From Anaeromyces robustus (Eukaryota > Neocallimastigomycota > Neocallimastigomycetes > Neocallimastigales > Neocallimastigaceae), in NCBI GenBank assembly GCA_002104895.1, contig MCFG01000167.1:102501-138131 (forward strand): DNA of 35,631 bases. The letters are read 5' to 3'. The translations under genes were made by a program, and so were the position numbers. A model generated the notes under the pieces. The model was not told where the DNA came from. It ran no database searches and was given only the letters and a program-made list of their open reading frames with translations. Positions 11,491 through 27,697 of this stretch are shown here, piece by piece (positions within the stretch are counted from its first letter, which is position 1; each line of letters starts with the position of its first letter).

Positions 11491-12683
11491 ATTAAAATAT
11501 TGAATATAATAAAAAAAATTTAATATTAAATATAAAAGAGTATTATATAATAATTTATTATTTATAATATTTAATATTATAATACTATTAAAGAAAAACT
11601 AAATATTATAAATAAAAATATTATTAAAAATATATATAATTTTTTAAATATTTGGTAAAGTTTAAAAAAAATAATAAAAAATGCATTATCATTTTTATTG
11701 GTCAATTTATATAATTTATATACATTTAAAAAAAATATAAAATTAAAATAATTTTTTAATTACATATAAAATATCATATAATAGAAAAATAGAAAATAAT
11801 AAACTAAATAAACTAATAAAATATTTAATTGAATTATAATATTTGCAATGAATGATTGTTATATTACTTTTTTTTTTTTTTTTCTTTTTTTATATATCAA
11901 ATATTTTTTGAAAATTTTGAATTTTTTAACTAATTAATGGATTTGATTATTTGTAATTAATTTAATTATTTATAAAAATATAATCTATTTATTTTATTAA
12001 TAAAAGAAATTCATTCATAAATAATTTAAATATATATAAAAATATTATAAATAAAAATTGTAAAACATTAAAAAAATGAATTAATAATTTAAAGATTTAA
12101 AAATAAAAATATTTATTTTAAAAAAATTTTTTTTTTTGATGTTGATATATTAAATATTGAATTGATTATAATAATATATACTACTTTATAATATTAACCA
12201 ATAAAAAAAATTATTTTTAATATCTGTTAATATGTTAATTTATATTCTTAACACGAATACTTTAATAATATTTAAAGCTGTTATTCTTAATTAATAAATT
12301 TGATAATTTTAAAAGTATTATAAATTATTATTAGTAACAAGTAAATAGTAAAAATGTTTAAATGATGAAAAAAAAAAATGGATAATTTGTTTTGAATAAA
12401 TTGATTATAATAAATAATTTTAAAAATTATAATTAAATAATATAGAAAATTTTCAAATAAAAACTAAAAAATCTTTAAATTTTCAATTTTTTCTTTTTTT
12501 TTTTTTTTTTTTTTCTTTATTGTTAATCTCTTTATAAAAGTATATATAAAAGATTATCATTCTTAAAAAAAATACCATTTAAAAAAATAAAAATAAATAT
12601 TTGAATATATTTATTTTATATACCAAACTTTTTATTTTAATATTATTTATTTTATTAAATAATAATTGTGAACTTTACCAAAA

Positions 12684-14379
12684 ATGGGTAGGCACAACAC
12701 TATTAGTAATAACAACAATTCTTCAAATGTTTTAAGTCAACAAAAAATTATGGATGACTTAAATCAAATGACAAAAAATGTTGTTAAAGGTCAATTAAAC
12801 AACAACTCAAAAAGAAAGAATTCTAAAAAGAATCAAAAACAACAACAAACCCAACAACAACCAGTTCAACAACAACAAGTTCAACAACAAGTTCAACAAC
12901 CAGAACAACAACAATCAGAACAACAACCAGTTCAACAACCAGAACAACAACAACCAGTTCAACAACCAGAACAACAACAACCAGTTCAACAACCAGAACA
13001 ACAACAACCAGTTCAACAACCAGAACAACAACAACCAGTTCAACAACCAGTTCAACAACAACCAGTTCAACAACCAGTTCAACAACAACCAGTTCAACAA
13101 CCAGTTCAACAACCAGAACAACAACAACCAGAACAACAACCAGTTCAACAACCAGAACAACAACAACCAGAACAACAACAACCAGAACAACAACCAGTTC
13201 AACAGCCAGTTCAACAACCACAACAACAAACTAAAAAACAACAAAAACAACAAAAACAACAACAAAAACAACAAAAACAACAACAAAAACAACAACAACA
13301 ACAAGTAAAACCAGAATCTGAACCACAACAACAAACTAAAAAACAACAAAAGCAACAACAAAAACAACAACAACAACAAGTAAAACCAGAATCTGAACCA
13401 CAACAACAAACTAAAAAACAACAAAAGCAACAACAAAAACAACAACAAAAACAAGTAAAACCAGAATCTGAACCACAACAGCAAACTAAAAAACAACAAA
13501 AACAACAACAAGAATCACCAATATCTCAAAAACCAGATACTTCTATTAATAATACTTTGAATTTATTATCAAGTTGGGATTATTATACTAATAATGAATG
13601 GAAAAATACTACAAAAACTAATGTTAATAACATTACTACTTTTGCAACTGAAAATAATATTAAATCTCAACTCGATAAAGTTAATGAAATTCATATAAAA
13701 TATACTTTTAAGCCAGATAAGAAAACTAAAGCCGAAATTAAAAAATTAAATAAAAGAAAATTAAAGGCTGCTTCAAAATTCCCACCAGATGTTCATTCTT
13801 ATCGTATGAAACAATTAATACAAGAAATGAATGATAGAAGAGAACAAAGAAGAACTCATGATAAAGTAACAAATCTTTTAATTAAACGTTATACTCAAAA
13901 AATGGATGCCTATGCAGAAGAATATCAAAAAGCTTATAAAGTTTATCAAGAAAGTATAAAAAAGAATCTTGGAGTAGAAGAAATTAAAAATTCTAAAATT
14001 AATGCTCATAAAATGAGTAATTATCAACGTCGTTTACAAAAGAAGGCAAAACTTCAAAAGAAATATTTCCGTAAAATGAGTAAAAGAATTTTAGAATCTC
14101 ATACTTGTCCTGCTCGTTGGACACCTACTTATGAAAAGATTTTCCAAGCTTCATGTCAAGTTATTTTAGGTAAAGGTTATGAAGGTTTTAATTATTATGG
14201 TCGTCCAGAATATAATGGTAATTTAGCTTGGGTTGAACCAAATGAAAATTCTGTTACAAAAGAATGTATTTCAGTTGCAAGTGTTATAGCTTGTCAAAAT
14301 TCACCAATTCCAGGTGAAACAAGACTTGCTAAAAATAGAGTTCCAACTGTTGCTCCTAATCAAAAGAAATCTAAGAACC

Positions 14380-14410
<31 letters not shown>

Positions 14411-14930
14411 ACAACAAAAACAAAAACAACAACAAGTTAAAAAAGAACAACCATTAATTATTAAGACTCAAACACCAGAACAATATCGTGAACGTATGTC
14501 TGGTAAAAAACTTAATAATAAAAATAAAAAATCTAATAATAAAGTTGATGATAATGATAATGATAATAAAAAAGGTAACAATAAAAAGAATCAATTAAAT
14601 AAAAGAGAAGAAAAACCAATGTCACCATCTGTTGTTAATCCAGGACCAGCTACATGGGTTTTAGAACCTGAATATCCAGATAACTTTGCTTGGGGTATCT
14701 TACAACATAAATTACCAAATAATAATAATGATAATAATAATGGTGGACGTAACACAAAACGTGGAAAAGGAGGTAATAAAGATGAAACCTTAAATATCTT
14801 ATTCCCAAAGAGTGCACCAAACAGTGGTAATGGTAATGGAAACCGTGGTAATAAGAAACAACAAGTTAACAAAAATAAACCAACAAAAAAACAAAACCAA
14901 AGAGGTTACACTATTAATGAAATGCTTTAA
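12684..14930 (+). CDS. Gln-rich repeat protein of unknown function
   Basis: A single-exon frame of 748 residues starting ATGGGTAGG and ending TAA; no family is recognised. Residues 1-51 are Asn/Lys-rich. Residues about 52-180 are tandem PVQQPEQQQ-type units. Residues about 180-285 are Lys/Gln-rich and hold three exact-period 25-residue units, marked by VKPESEP at 208, 233 and 258. Residues about 285-565 form a non-repetitive, basic and partly coiled-coil-like region, with a Cys/Trp-bearing segment (ESHTCPARWTPTYEKIF then EYNGNLAW at 509-516). After a second Gln run and an Asn/Lys-rich linker, the phrase PATWVLEP...EYPDNFAW (663-670) echoes that segment. The tail is Gly/Asn/Lys-rich. There is no signal peptide or membrane segment. 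The basic low-complexity make-up would suit RNA binding or condensate formation, but that is inference. Codon use outside the repeats matches the other genes here, so it looks real and expressed. Confidence 0.8.
12838..13225 (+). repeat. Minisatellite coding for PVQQPEQQQ units
   Basis: CCAGTTCAACAACCAGAACAACAACAA-type units are repeated many times inside the Gln-rich gene with little synonymous change, which suggests recent expansion or homogenisation. Confidence 0.85.
13305..13510 (+). repeat. 75-bp tandem repeat, three copies
   Basis: Copies begin with GTAAAACCAGAATCTGAACC at 13305, 13380 and 13455, exactly 75 bp apart, so each adds 25 codons in frame. They differ by a few bases (for example CAACAA against CAAAAA near the end of the second unit). 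The third copy is cut short by the start of the unique region. Confidence 0.9.
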
Positions 14931-17842
<2,912 letters not shown>

Positions 17843-20162
17843 TTAAAATGTTCCATTTGAACCCCATGATGAAAAATTAACTGTTGTTGATGGTTGTTGA
17901 TTAGTCGTTGAATTTGATGGTGCTTGTGGTTGGAAAGCAGTATTAGCAGGGGAAGATTGTTGTGAAGTAGTTTGTGAAATAATATAATTATTTGATGCAG
18001 ATGGATTAGTAAAAATAATGTCTTGGTTATTTGATGAATAGTAAGGATTTTGTTTTGCATTTGAAACATTTTGAGTTAATGATTGTTGTACTTGTGGAGA
18101 ATTATTGGTTTGATAATAATTATCTGTTTGAGATTGTTGTGGGAAAAAACCTGAAACATTACTTTGAACATATGGTGAATATGTATTTTGATTATCAGTA
18201 ACGTTATATGGTATTGAAGTATTAATAGATTGTGAATTTTGTTGTGGTGGTAATGGTGGAGTTTGATACATATAATTATTTTGTGAAGGTGATTCAATAT
18301 AGAATGAATTAGCTGTTGTAGTAGCGCCATTATTTTGATAATTAACACCATTATTATCTTCAGAATATGAAGATGTAGTAGAATTATAATTATCAAAACT
18401 ACCTCTATTATCATTATATGGGATTGATGAATAGAAAGTATTATTTGGAGTAGATTGATTATTTGTTGTTTGAACTGAATTCATGAAATTAACATTTTGG
18501 TCATTTGGATAATTATTATTATAATTAGTTTGAATTTGTACTGAACCATTATTTGGATTACCATTATTAAAAACACCATTATTATTACAATTACCGTTAT
18601 TGTTACTATCATAATAACCTTTATTTGAAGTAGAAAGATCATTAGAAGGATTGGTAGAACCATTAGTAGAATTACTTAAATTAATATTATCGAAACCATT
18701 GTTTTGATAATGACCTGGACTTCTACCTCTAACAATAAGACGTTTTGATTCAATAGAAGCAACCTTATATCTTTTTTGTGGAGTATCAGCATATAATTCA
18801 ATAACTAATGCATAATATTGTTGTGAACCAGAACGCTTATTAACATTTGGAGTAGCAGATTTAAATTGAAGACGTTCAAAAGTAACTATGGATTGATTTG
18901 AGGAAAGACCATGGAAATAGTTTGGATTACCTCCTGGTTTACACAATTTTGGAACTGGTTTATTTTGTGGACCCTTTTCACGTTTTGCAGTTTGTTGAAC
19001 TACTCTAATATCTTTATTACCATTTTTAACCTTAGCACAAATACCAATGTAAAAGTTTTCAACATTCAAGAATTCATTACCTACTTTCATAAGACAAGGA
19101 GTACTAAATTCTGAAATATTTTTAGCATTAGAAGCATTAAAGGAAACACTTATTTGGAAATAATTTCTACGATAACAAGTGAAATCATTTTCTGGACCAG
19201 TTGGGAAGAATCCTCTATCTACCTTTGGAACAATTCTAAGATCAAAGGATTTTGTTCTTTCAAAATTGGAAATTTCATAATATTGCTTTGTTGTGGTAAA
19301 CATGTTAGTTTTAATATTGTAATGAATATGATCTCCACGTTTTTTCTTATTCTTTTCTGGAACTGGAGTCATAGGTGGAGTATTTACTTGGTTAGAATTT
19401 TGATAATTCTTAATACCCGTTGGAGTTTTTACATCAACAATATTGTTATTGTTATTGCTTTGATAATCAAATAAGTTAGTTTGGGTATCATCATTTGATT
19501 TTAAAGAAGTATCGATAGTAAGTTTTTGATCATTTCTCTTCATATAATTAGATTTATTATCATTCATATTAATATTGTTATTATTGCTATTCATTGGACT
19601 TGAATAAGTATTATAGTTAATATAATTTTGTTGGGATTGTTGATTAGATCCTTGATTATCGACATATGTTCTATAATTATAAATAAAAAAAATAAATATA
19701 TTAATCTATGCCTTTTAAAAAAAAAAAAAAAACAAAGAATAAATATTATAATATATAAAACTATTATAAAAAATAACAATATTAAACTTACAACTCTTTT
19801 GGTGATAAAGGTTGAATAGAAGGATTTATATTTGTATAATTTATATTGGAGTATGATGGAAAAGATTGTTGATTTGAAGTTTGGTAAGTATTATTTGCCC
19901 CTTGTCCATTATTTGGTGTATTAAAAGTAGAGTTATTATTATTTGAAATAATACTAGTAGTATTATACATATTTATGTTGTTATAATTATTCATATTCAT
20001 ATTTGGACTTGCACTATTACTTGAAGATATACAGTTATTAATAGTAGAAGGAGAATAAGGATAATTTCCACTTTCGTTCTTAATATTAAAAGAAAATGCA
20101 GAAAAATTATGTGAAGTGGTAGGAGGAGTTGGATAATTAACAATTGGACTCTTTGTATCCAT
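17843..20162 (-). CDS. Ndt80/PhoG-like DNA-binding transcription factor, two exons
   Basis: Exons are 20162-19792 and 19670-17843 (TAA at the low end). The 121-nt intron has a consensus GTAAGT donor and a TATAG acceptor, and the join reads SPKEL/TYVDNQG, giving 732 residues. The Ndt80/PhoG domain spans about residues 239-447. It begins near HIHYNIKTNMFTTTKQYYEI and ends in the family signature RLIVRGRSPGHY (434-445), whose Arg residues contact DNA in this Ig-fold family (Ndt80, Neurospora VIB-1, Aspergillus XprG). Both flanks are Asn/Ser/Gln-rich low-complexity sequence, probably disordered activation regions. In other fungi these factors control meiosis, nutrient starvation, secreted hydrolases or heterokaryon incompatibility; which applies here cannot be told from sequence. 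The start is the first ATG of exon 1. An upstream exon cannot be excluded, although a T-rich promoter-like tract lies just above at 20262-20284. Confidence 0.9.
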
Positions 20163-22895
20163 TATATATTATATTTCTTTATTATTATTATTATTATTAT
20201 ATTTAAATAATAATATACATAATTGTATTATTATTTAAAAAAATTGAATTAAAATATTACTCTTTTTTTTTTTTTTTTTTTTTTGTTTCGTTATTCTAAT
20301 ATAAATATAAAATATTTACCTTTTAAAATATTTATTTTAATATATGTATTTAACTTTAATTTAATATTTTTATTAAAAAAATGATATTCGTTTTTTTTTT
20401 TATTTTATTTTTTTTTTTTTTTTTAAATTTATTTTTTACTTTTATATAATATTTTTCTTTAATTCACAAAATGTTTTTTCATTCAAAAATTTTCATACAT
20501 AATTAATATATAAAATATTTTTTTTCATTAAAAAGTAATTTCGAAGATAAAAAAAATTATTTTTACTTTATGAAAATAAAATGTTAATATAATACAAAAT
20601 AAATTTTAACGCCTTTAAAAGTAAAAATTATCACAAATATTTTATAAAATAAAAAAAGTTGAAGTAAAAAAAAAAAAAAAAAAAAAAAAGAAAAAGAGAT
20701 ACTTTTATCTTATATTTATATAATGCAAAAAAAAAAGAGTATAAATTAAAAATTATAAATATTAATAATTATAAATATTAATAAATTGAAAAATATTAAA
20801 TTAGTGTAGTGCAATATTCTATATTCTATACATTCTATTTATTCTTATTCATTCTATTTATTCTAAATAAAATTATATATATGGTAATCCTTATTTTTTA
20901 TTTTTTATAATATATTATTTAATTGTAAATTAACATTTATTATTTTTTTAATCCACTCATATTTAATATATACATTATATCAATATATTAATATATTGTT
21001 AAATATAAATATAACGCTCTAGTTCTTTTTTTTTTTTTTTTTTTATTATCATTATATATTATATTTCTTTTTTATTTTCTTTATTATATATATTAATATT
21101 TGTTATTTTTAAATATAAATTATAATATTGAAATTAAATGAAAATCTTTATTAATTAAAATTTAAATTAGAAAAGTTTCTTCCGATTACAATAAACCGTC
21201 AATATATTTTAATTGATTATTATATTATATAATATATTATAAATATAATTAACTATATATTAAATTATATGAAAATTTTACATAAAAAAAGGTTTTTAAC
21301 TAATATTTTTTAATATATATAATAAATTGATTTAAATATATATAATTTACTTATATAATTATATTAGATTACACTTCCCTATAGAAATATAATATATTAA
21401 AAATTTCGCCAATTATATATGTATGTATACCAATTTTAATTCATATTATTTTATTATTAAACTATATATTGTTAAATTTTTATTATACAAATATACAAAT
21501 TTTTAATTATGATGATATATTGATAGAATTTATGTATATATCACCAAATATATTACCATATATTAGAATACATACCAATAAAAATAAATTTAAATTTTAA
21601 TTAAAATATAACATGATTAATTAACAAACAACATATTAATTATTTTGTTTAAGGTTTAACCATATTTAGAAAATTTTAAATTCTCGATTCTGTTTTTTTT
21701 TTTTTACTTCTTCTTTATTATTTTTTTCCCTTGATACTTTATATTAAAAATACAAGAATTTTTTAAATTAATATATATTTGATTATATATTCAACTATAT
21801 TATATATTATATAGTTTTATTTAACATATAATAATAAAAAATTTAAGTATCAATATTAAATATAAAATTAAATGATTATCCAAAAATTAATATATACTAT
21901 AAAAAAAGAAAAAAAAAAAAAAAAAAAAAAAAAAAACATTACAAAATTAGTAAAAAAAATAAAAAAGCACAAACTACTAATTTTTATATTTTATTACTTA
22001 ATTTGATCATGTTTTAATTTCTTTTTTTTTTTTTAACTTTTTACAATAAGAAAATAAAACTTTAATATTTTTAATTGTCAATTATATTAATGTCTAATTA
22101 TTAGCTTTAAAAATTATTATAATAAGATTATTAAAAAAAATTATATATAATATATATATTATATATAATAATATATATTGAATATTATATATCTAATATT
22201 ATTTACAATGTGTTATGAATATTTAATATATTAAAATATTATATGATGCATATATTTTCATAATATATCTAATTATAATATGATATTATATAGAATATGG
22301 AACATCAAATATAGAATAAAAAAAATACAAAAGAATAAACATTTCAAATGTAATTATTTGATATAATAATAAATTATATAAATATTTTTTCTATTTTTAA
22401 TTTCAATTACTATTAAAGTTAATGATTTATTGAAAATTCGTTACAATCTAAATAATAATAGCAATAATAATAAATGTTAATAATCATTATAAGTAAATAT
22501 CTAAAAAAAAAATTTTTATATTAATTATACCATTTTGTATTCCATAATAATTAGATAAAACAAAAAAATAAACAAACTATAAAAAAAGGAAAAAAAAGGA
22601 AAAAAAAACTAGAACATTCACTATTTTTATATAATAATAATTTCATAAAACCCTTATAAAACTTGTATAATCTTTTACATACGATACTTGATGTCTAGAA
22701 TAAAAATAAAAAAAAAATACAAAAAAAAATGAAAACTATAATAATAAAATATTAATAAATAAAGAAAAAAAAAAAAAAGGGAAATATTTATTATATAAAA
22801 AAAGAATACTTAAATATAAACTTTAAATTATATTAATCATTATTATAAATATATTACTAATATTAAATTATATTAAATATAGAAAATTAAAATAT

Positions 22896-22905
22896 ATCAC
22901 GTGAT
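22896..22905. promoter_or_regulatory. ATCACGTGAT palindrome (E-box core)
   Basis: Second copy of the CACGTG-centred palindrome seen at 6630-6645, again in a region with no recognised gene. Confidence 0.3.
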
Positions 22906-23488
22906 TATATTAAAAAATCATATGGAATTGATTGCCAAAAAATTTTTAAAAAAAAAATTAAGATTGCCTAACAAATATTATTTTTAAAAAAAAAATAAAA
23001 AAAAATAATTATTTATTTTTTTTTTCTTTGGCTTTTGTATTTTTAATTTGTTATTTTTTTTAATACTATTATTATTCCTTTTATTTTAAAAAATATATAT
23101 TCAATATAAATACTAATATATACATAATAATAAAATATTAGAAAATATTTATAATTTATAAGAAATTTTGTTATACTATGTTTCTAGACTTTTTTTAATA
23201 TATACAAATATTTTCATTTTTAATTCCAAGAATATTCTATTAAGTACTATCAGAAATTTCCAACATTATATTCTAAAATGTTAATTATTTAATATCTCTT
23301 GTGTAACATTAATCATTTTTAAATTTATTAAAGTTTTATTTACTACATTAAATAAAAACTTTAATTCTATTAATTTCATTATTAAATATATTCTTTTTTT
23401 TTTTAATTAAATTTTGTCAAAAATTTTTTAATATCTATTGTAACAGAAATTATTAAATTTTTACTATAATATATTGAAATGTAATGGA

Positions 23489-23508
23489 TTTTTAGAATAT
23501 TCTAAAAA
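23489..23508. promoter_or_regulatory. 20-bp palindrome with a heat-shock-element-like core
   Basis: TTTTTAGAATATTCTAAAAA is a perfect palindrome and contains AGAATATTCT, the inverted GAA/TTC arrangement of heat shock elements. In very AT-rich DNA this could be chance. Related ATATTCTAAA phrases recur nearby. Confidence 0.25.
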
Positions 23509-24164
23509 TGATTTTCTATTTAATATAAATGATGTAACTATTTAATTTTAGCTTAATATAATAAATTACTATTTTAACTATTTCAATTATTATCACAAAT
23601 AATATGATTAAAATCATAATATATATAATATATTATATATATACTCTTTATTCAGATGATAAGAATCTTTGATATTCTAAAATGTATACTTATAAACACA
23701 TAATATTACATAATAATTACAATACTTATAGAATTAAATATATCTCATATCTTATTAAAAAGAATTAATATAAAAGTATTAATGATAATGTAAAAAAAAA
23801 GATTTTCATTTATTTTATGTTATGTTAATATATTCTAAAGTATACAAAAGATATTAATATTAATTAATCACATTCACATAAATATATACTTAATATTAAA
23901 GAAAAAATCTTCACAAATTTAATGCTAATACATCTATAATTTTAGGAAAAAAATTTTATCATATTACTAAATTATTATTAGTTTTATTTTTTTAATATTT
24001 TTATCTTTATTCTTTATTTTTATTTTTATTTTTAGTCTAAATTCTTTAAATTTTTGTTAAAAAATATTGATAAATGTTTAATATTCATGATAGACCGTTG
24101 GACTTTAGAAAAAAAGAAAAGACTATATTTTTTATAACAAGTCATGTATCAAAAATATTATTTG

Positions 24165-24197
<33 letters not shown>

Positions 24198-24442
24198 GTA
24201 ATGATGTACAGTAAATAACATAAAACATAAATAAATCAATTTTTTTATATCCTTTAACTATTGAAAAAAAAAAAAGTCAAAAATATATTAAATATTAAAA
24301 TATTAAATGATAACTTAATATATTTTTAGCCATTTAATAAAAATAATACTACATAATAATAATTTTTTGTTTGATAGATGAAAACTTTAATTATTATTTA
24401 AGAAAGCATATTTTTTTTTTAAATAAAATATCTTATTTTATA

Positions 24443-24485
24443 TTAAAATCATATATATATATTAAATATATATATATGATTTTAA
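24443..24485. repeat. Perfect 19-bp inverted repeat, 5-nt loop
   Basis: TTAAAATCATATATATATA at 24443-24461 pairs perfectly with 24467-24485 across TTAAA. The C/G in the arm means it is more than a plain TA run; a cruciform or hairpin is possible. Confidence 0.75.
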
Positions 24486-24671
24486 ATAATAAATTTTTTT
24501 AATTTAAAATGAAATATATATATATTATATTCAGTATTATAATAATTAAATTAAGATTACATTTTATATATATTATAATATAAAGAATACATATTTAAAT
24601 ATTATAAAACAATTTAAATGTTACTATATTATTAAATATTCAATTTATAATTTTTTTTTTTTTTCAATTAA

Positions 24672-24766
24672 AGTTATTGATAAAAAATATTTAAAGATTA
24701 ATTTCAATACCATTGTATTATTATAAGATCTTTGAAATCCTTTCAAAGATTTAACAATCAATAACT
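24672..24766. repeat. Nested inverted repeats, possible structured RNA
   Basis: Outer arms AGTTATTGAT (24672-24681) and ATCAATAACT (24757-24766) are perfectly complementary. Inside is a perfect 10-bp hairpin, ATCTTTGAAA (24728-24737) and TTTCAAAGAT (24741-24750), with a TCC loop. Two independent perfect 10-bp pairings within 95 nt are notable. No known RNA family is recognised. Confidence 0.4.
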
Positions 24767-26387
24767 ACTCAAAATTATTTTCATTATCATTTTTAATATC
24801 ATTATAATAAACTAATAAATATTTTTTAACTATCTCATTATTTTTTTATATGAAATAATTTATACGTCATATATATATTTTTTTTAAACTTTAAAATTCT
24901 TTTTATTAAAAATTTTAAATAATATATTACAATTATTTTTAAATATTAAATATTAAAATATTTATTAAAATAATTGTATTAATTTAAAAAATCCTATAAA
25001 AGAGTATTCTTTATAATACTGAATCAATAAACCTATCACTCGTTAGAAAATTTTGTAAATTTTTTTATTTTTTAAAGTTTTATTTGTTTATTCAATAAAT
25101 CATTTATATATTTAAGTATTAAAAAGAAGCCTCTAATAACTGTTAATAAGAATTCATATTGGTGAACCATTAATGAAATAGGTTCAGATGATAATTAATA
25201 TAATTAAAAAGAAATAATACAAAAAAAAACTTTATTTTCTTATAATTTTTACCAATAATTATATAATATACTATATAAAGTAATTGGAGTAATTGATATT
25301 AAAGATTAATTCTATAACAAAAAATTATATTAAATAAAAAAAAATTATATTTATGTAAAAAATTTATATGTTATATATTAATTATCTTTACTATTTTTGT
25401 TGTTATTTATATTATTACTTTTAATTTTGTTATGAATATTTATTCACAATTTTGTGTATAATATATTGTGTTTTTTTGGGGAGATATAATTATAAATTTA
25501 ATAAAAGCAATAAACAATAATTATAATTATTATTATGTGAAACTATGTTTACCAAAAAAAAAAATAAAAAATATTTTATGAATTTTTTTCCATATATTTT
25601 TATATATTACAAAATAATTAAAAATACAATATTATTAAAAAAAAAACAATATATTTTAGTCAAAAAAATTTATTTTAATAATATTACAATTTATACCAAT
25701 TTAATTTATAAATTTTTTAGATATTTAATTAATAATTTTATTTTATATTATTTTTTTTAGGTTACATAAATTATCGGTATTTCCCGGTAAAAAAAATACT
25801 TAATATATTAATTTTTGAATATATTATAATTTTAATTATTATATTATATTAATATATTAGATTGTATTACAACATTTATATACATCTTTTTCTTTATCAT
25901 CTAAATTTTGCATAATATAATATACATAAATTAATGTTAAAATATATTCAATAAAATTCTATAGTAACAGCCGTTAAACTTTATTGGTGGTAAAAATCAA
26001 AAAATCAATAATAATAAATAAAGTTCATCTAATCTTTAATGGTATAATTTGAGATAAATTATAATAAATAATAAAAGAATAATTTATTATTAAAAAAAAA
26101 AAAAAAAAAAAAGAATAATAGAAAATTTGTTTTGTTTTGTTTTGTTTTGTTTTTTTTTTATAAATATTATATATATTAAAATACAATAATATAAAATCTA
26201 GCCTTTGGTTCTTTTTTGATTATATTACTATTATCTTTAAGTTATAATAATTCTAAATTATTAATATTATAATGAGAAATTTTTTTTTTTAATTATAACA
26301 TATTGATATATAATTTAAAATATAATAATAAATAAATACATAATTATTTTATAATTATTTATTATATTTTTAAATAAATCTTATATA

Positions 26388-26425
<38 letters not shown>

Positions 26426-27560
26426 ACTAAGAAATAAAAAATATAATTTTTACAATAAAAATCAAGACTTATAATAATTTAAATTTTTTTTCTCATTACA
26501 CATAAACTGTATTCAAAAAAATTAAAATATAACCAAAAAAAGAAAAAAAAATAGTAAAGAAGCTTTACTTAAAATAATCCGTATTTATCATCCATGATCA
26601 ATTTGTTTTGTTACTTATTTAGTTTATATTAATAGTATATTTTATGTATTTATATATATATTCTTTTTTTAATATATTATAGTAAATATTGTGATATAAA
26701 TACGAAAATGATCATATAAAAGTTTTTCTTTAAAATATAAAAATACTCTAATAAACACAATATTTTTTACTATAATAGTAAAATTTTTGTTTTATTTTGT
26801 TTATATTTACAATTGAATTTTAAAATTTATATTATATTTAATCATAACTTTAAACATAAAAAAAAATTTTTTTTTTTCTTTTCCATATTAACAATTATTG
26901 ACAATCTATAATATATGTTAAATAATAAAAGTTAATATTATTATGTATCATAATTTTTAATTTTAATTATCTTGCATTATAATAAAGTTTGGTCACATTT
27001 TATATAATTTTAATTAAATAAATAAAAAATATAAAACAATAAAAATATTTAATTAAATAAACAAATAAAATAAATACATAAATAAATAAAACAAAATGAA
27101 TATATATCTAAATAAATAAATAAATAAAATTATAATAAATAAATAAATAAAAAGTAAATAAAAAATTAAAGATAAAACATTAAAAATTGTTAATTTAAAT
27201 AATGAAATTTAAAAAAAAAATTATAATATAAATATCATATTTTAATATATTTTAATTAATAAATGAAATTTTATAGTAAAAAAAATTTTAATTAAAAGAA
27301 TATTGATATTAAACTACTATATTAATATTTTAATTAAAATATAATATGAAAATGTCATTCACACAAATTTGGCTTATTTTATTATTTTTTTTAAAAATTA
27401 ATATATTATTTAAAAATATATATATTATGTGTTTATGTATATTTTTTAATATTTCTGTATATAAATAGTAATTAAACTAATAAATAATTCTTGGTATTCA
27501 TTAAACAAAATGTACTGTACATTATAATAAAATATACTTTATATTTTATTCATATATTTG

Positions 27561-27599
<39 letters not shown>

Positions 27600-27600
27600 T
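27561..27600. repeat. (TTA)n microsatellite
   Basis: About 13 perfect ATT/TTA units directly before a 25-bp tandem repeat. Confidence 0.95.
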
Positions 27601-27622
27601 AGTAATAATAGTGTAGTAATCT

Positions 27623-27697
27623 TTATTATAGTTAATAGTTGCCTGTAATAGTATAGTTAATAGTTGTTATTAATAGTATAATTAATAGTAGTTAGTA
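27623..27697. repeat. 25-bp tandem repeat, three diverged copies
   Basis: The core GTTAATAG occurs at 27631 and 27656, with ATTAATAG at 27681, each 25 bp apart. Surrounding bases are mostly shared (ATAGTATAGTTAATAGTTG). Confidence 0.75.

Noticed and set aside
12823-13511. Long minus-strand open frames rich in Val/Leu or Leu/Phe/Trp
   Set aside because: They are antisense translations of the CAA/CCA repeats of the Gln-rich gene.
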